DNA of 64,000 bases from Roseobacter sp. MH60115. Lineage in GTDB: Bacteria > Pseudomonadota > Alphaproteobacteria > Rhodobacterales > Rhodobacteraceae. The notes below the pieces were generated by a model. That model saw only the letters and a program-made list of their open reading frames with translations, did no database searches and was not told where the DNA came from. This document shows, one piece after another, positions 62,311 to 64,000 of this stretch (position 1 is the first letter of the stretch; each line of letters begins with the position of its first letter). Both the position numbers and the translations under genes were made by a program. The stretch lies in assembly GCF_015644665.1 (NCBI RefSeq), contig NZ_JADOBQ010000003.1, positions 62,001 through 126,000 of the forward strand. Reading direction: 5' to 3'.

Positions 62311-64000
62311 CTACCGCATTTCCTGCGCCGGTGTAACGCCAAGAATACCAAGACCGGCTGCAATTACAACGCTCACGGCCTTTGCGAGGGCGATTTTCGC
62401 CGCTGTGACTTTTGGGTCATCCTGCACGAAGCGCAAGGACGGAACCTCGTTGCCCTTGTTCCACAGCGCGTGGAAAGTTCCGGCCAGCTCATAGAGATAA
62501 AAAGCCACCCGGTGCGGCTCGTTGCTGCGCGCGGCGGTTTCCACCAGACGCGGCCATTCGGCCAGCTTGGCCGCCAACCCCAGCTCCGCCTCGTGATCGA
62601 GCAGGCTCAGGTCCGCCGCCTGCAGCGTTGCGTCGTCCACAGGAATATCCGCTTCGGTGGCCTTGCGCAGCACCGAGGCGACCCGCGCGTGGGCATATTG
62701 CACGTAGAACACGGGGTTCTCGCGGCTCTGCTCCATGACCTTGTCGAAGTCGAAATCCAGCATCGCGTCATTCTTGCGTGTGAGCATGACAAACCGTGTC
62801 ACGTCCGGGCCCACCTGATCGACCACATCGCGCAGGGTCACAAAGGTCCCTGCCCGTTTCGACATTTTGAAGGGCTCGCCGTTCTTGAAGAGCTTCACTA
62901 ACTGGCAGAGCTTGATGTCGAGCGGCACGGTGCCGTCCGAGAGCGCGGAAACCGCCGCCTTCATCCGCTTCACATAGCCGCCGTGGTCGGCCCCAAAGAC
63001 ATCGATCAGGGTGTCGAAGCCCCGGTCGATCTTGTCGTAGTGATAGGCGATATCAGGCGCAAAATAGGTCCAGCTGCCATCGGATTTCTTGACCGGGCGG
63101 TCGACATCATCCCCGTGTTCGGTGGACTTGAACAGCGTCTGTTCACGCGGTTCCCAGTCCTCGGGCTTCTTGCCCTTTGGCGGCTCCAGCACGCCTTCGT
63201 AAATCAGGCCTTTGTCCCGAAGATCATCGATTGCCGCTTCGATCCGGCCCGTCCCGTAGAGCGATTTTTCGGAGTAGAAGACATCCATCTCAACGCCGAG
63301 CGCCTTGAGATCGGCGCGGATCATCTCCATCATCGCATCCATTGCGAAAACGCGAAGATCCTCAAGCCAGTACTGCTCGCCCTTGTCGAGATAGGCGTCG
63401 CCCACCTTGTCTTTCAGCGCCTCGCCCACGGCGATCAGATAGTCGCCCGGATAGGTGCCATCGGGGAAGGCCACCCCCTGCCCATGCGCCTCTAGATACC
63501 GCAGATACACCGACCGGGCGAGCACATCGACCTGTGCGCCGCCGTCATTGATGTAATACTCCCGCGTCACGTCAAAGCCCGCGAAATCCAGCAGGGAGGC
63601 CAGCGCGTCGCCAAAAACGGCACCGCGCGTGTGACCCACGTGCAAGGGGCCGGTGGGGTTGGCGGACACATATTCCACATTCACGCGTTTGCCCTGCCCC
63701 AGCTGCGCGCGGCCAAAATCCGGACCTGCCGTGAGAGCGGCGGCAACGACGGACTGCCACACCGCTGGCGCCAGCCGCAGGTTCAGGAACCCCGGTCCCG
63801 CCACATCTGCGGAAACGATCCGATCATCCTCGGCCAAGCGGGCGGCCAGCGCCTCGGCAATGTCGCGCGGTTTCTGACCGGCAGGTTTTGCCAGCACCAT
63901 TGCCGCATTGGTCGCCATGTCGCCATGGGCCGCATCGCGCGGCGGCTCGACCGTCACGTTGTCCATGGCCAGCCCGGCGCGCAGTTGCCCGGCGGTCTCC
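62311..64000 (-). CDS. argS: Arginyl-tRNA synthetase, N-terminal end outside the window
   Basis: ArgRS charges tRNA-Arg and needs the tRNA for amino-acid activation. About 563 codons are in the window and the frame stays open to base 64000; the ATG at 63966 is internal, because family homology ([10 protein letters not shown]) begins close to it and the N-terminal domain lies upstream. The HIGH motif is His-Val-Gly-His in [11 protein letters not shown]. A Phe-Lys-Met-Ser-Lys-Arg motif further on fits the KMSKS loop. It heads the argS-SPOR-nagZ-scpA-scpB run. Confidence 0.95.
   Translation of the reverse strand, partial: ETAGQLRAGLAMDNVTVEPPRDAAHGDMATNAAMVLAKPAGQKPRDIAEALAARLAEDDRIVSADVAGPGFLNLRLAPAVWQSVVAAALTAGPDFGRAQLGQGKRVNVEYVSANPTGPLHVGHTRGAVFGDALASLLDFAGFDVTREYYINDGGAQVDVLARSVYLRYLEAHGQGVAFPDGTYPGDYLIAVGEALKDKVGDAYLDKGEQYWLEDLRVFAMDAMMEMIRADLKALGVEMDVFYSEKSLYGTGRIEAAIDDLRDKGLIYEGVLEPPKGKKPEDWEPREQTLFKSTEHGDDVDRPVKKSDGSWTYFAPDIAYHYDKIDRGFDTLIDVFGADHGGYVKRMKAAVSALSDGTVPLDIKLCQLVKLFKNGEPFKMSKRAGTFVTLRDVVDQVGPDVTRFVMLTRKNDAMLDFDFDKVMEQSRENPVFYVQYAHARVASVLRKATEADIPVDDATLQAADLSLLDHEAELGLAAKLAEWPRLVETAARSNEPHRVAFYLYELAGTFHALWNKGNEVPSLRFVQDDPKVTAAKIALAKAVSVVIAAGLGILGVTPAQEMR

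Noticed and set aside
61354-62901. Plus-strand open frame across the SPOR and argS genes
   Set aside because: It spans two well-supported minus-strand genes and their gap and shows no family motif.

Overview
The window looks like a chromosomal segment of a marine alphaproteobacterium of the Rhodobacterales (Roseobacter group). This rests on the high G+C content, the choline transporter genes choXWV, the gene orders lptF-lptG-lptD-surA-pdxA-rsmA, prfA-prmC-DUF4167, DUF177-rpmF-plsX-fabH-ihfA-MerR and argS-SPOR-nagZ-scpA-scpB, an OlsB-type ornithine-lipid acyltransferase, and tandem agmatinase paralogues. No phage, insertion sequence, CRISPR array or rRNA operon is visible. One tRNA (Pro, anticodon GGG) is present.

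Layout. 1-2727 (minus strand) is an accessory envelope operon: a DUF4384 protein, a compact serpin, a second DUF4384-like protein and the first 53 residues of a secreted trypsin-like protease that runs off the left edge. After about 800 bp without a convincing gene comes a small c-type cytochrome preceded by an FNR/Dnr-type box. 3935-6788 encodes the choline ABC transporter (binding protein, permease, ATPase; with an intercistronic hairpin). 6903-11070 holds a giant CheB-CheR-PAS signalling hybrid divergent from an unrecognised 225-residue protein, with a shared control region rich in GTTGC half-sites. 11281-15557 carries small proteins, ndk, an ABC-F ATPase, a MarC protein and a membrane-anchored retropepsin-like protease.

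15595-25094 is envelope and housekeeping: holC-pepA on minus, then lptF, lptG, lptD, surA, pdxA and rsmA on plus. 25129-31630 (mostly minus) has DUF4167, prmC, prfA, a Cys-rich secreted peptide, a DUF1499 protein, two tandem ureohydrolases and an M20 amidohydrolase. 31694-36360 has mazG, a nucleoside hydrolase, a GNAT enzyme, selO and a DMT exporter. 36457-48423 mixes a DEAD-box helicase, a Fur-family regulator, an unrecognised lower-G+C gene, a second DMT exporter, eno, small enzymes, anmK, tyrS and a short-chain dehydrogenase with a palindromic operator-like site.

48420-57212 contains a second ABC-F ATPase, olsB, bamE and the DUF177-hydrolase-rpmF-plsX-fabH-ihfA-MerR phospholipid/fatty-acid cluster. 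57269-64000 has tRNA-Pro, a two-domain dCTP deaminase and the scpB-scpA-nagZ-SPOR-argS cluster, with argS cut by the right edge.

Most of the window is ordinary core genome. The most unusual part is the serpin/protease/DUF4384 operon at the left edge, which reads like an undescribed extracytoplasmic protease-inhibitor module. Secondary leads are the CheB-CheR-PAS hybrid with its unknown divergent partner, the unrecognised 323-residue gene, the MerR protein with a very long acidic tail, and several regulatory palindromes.
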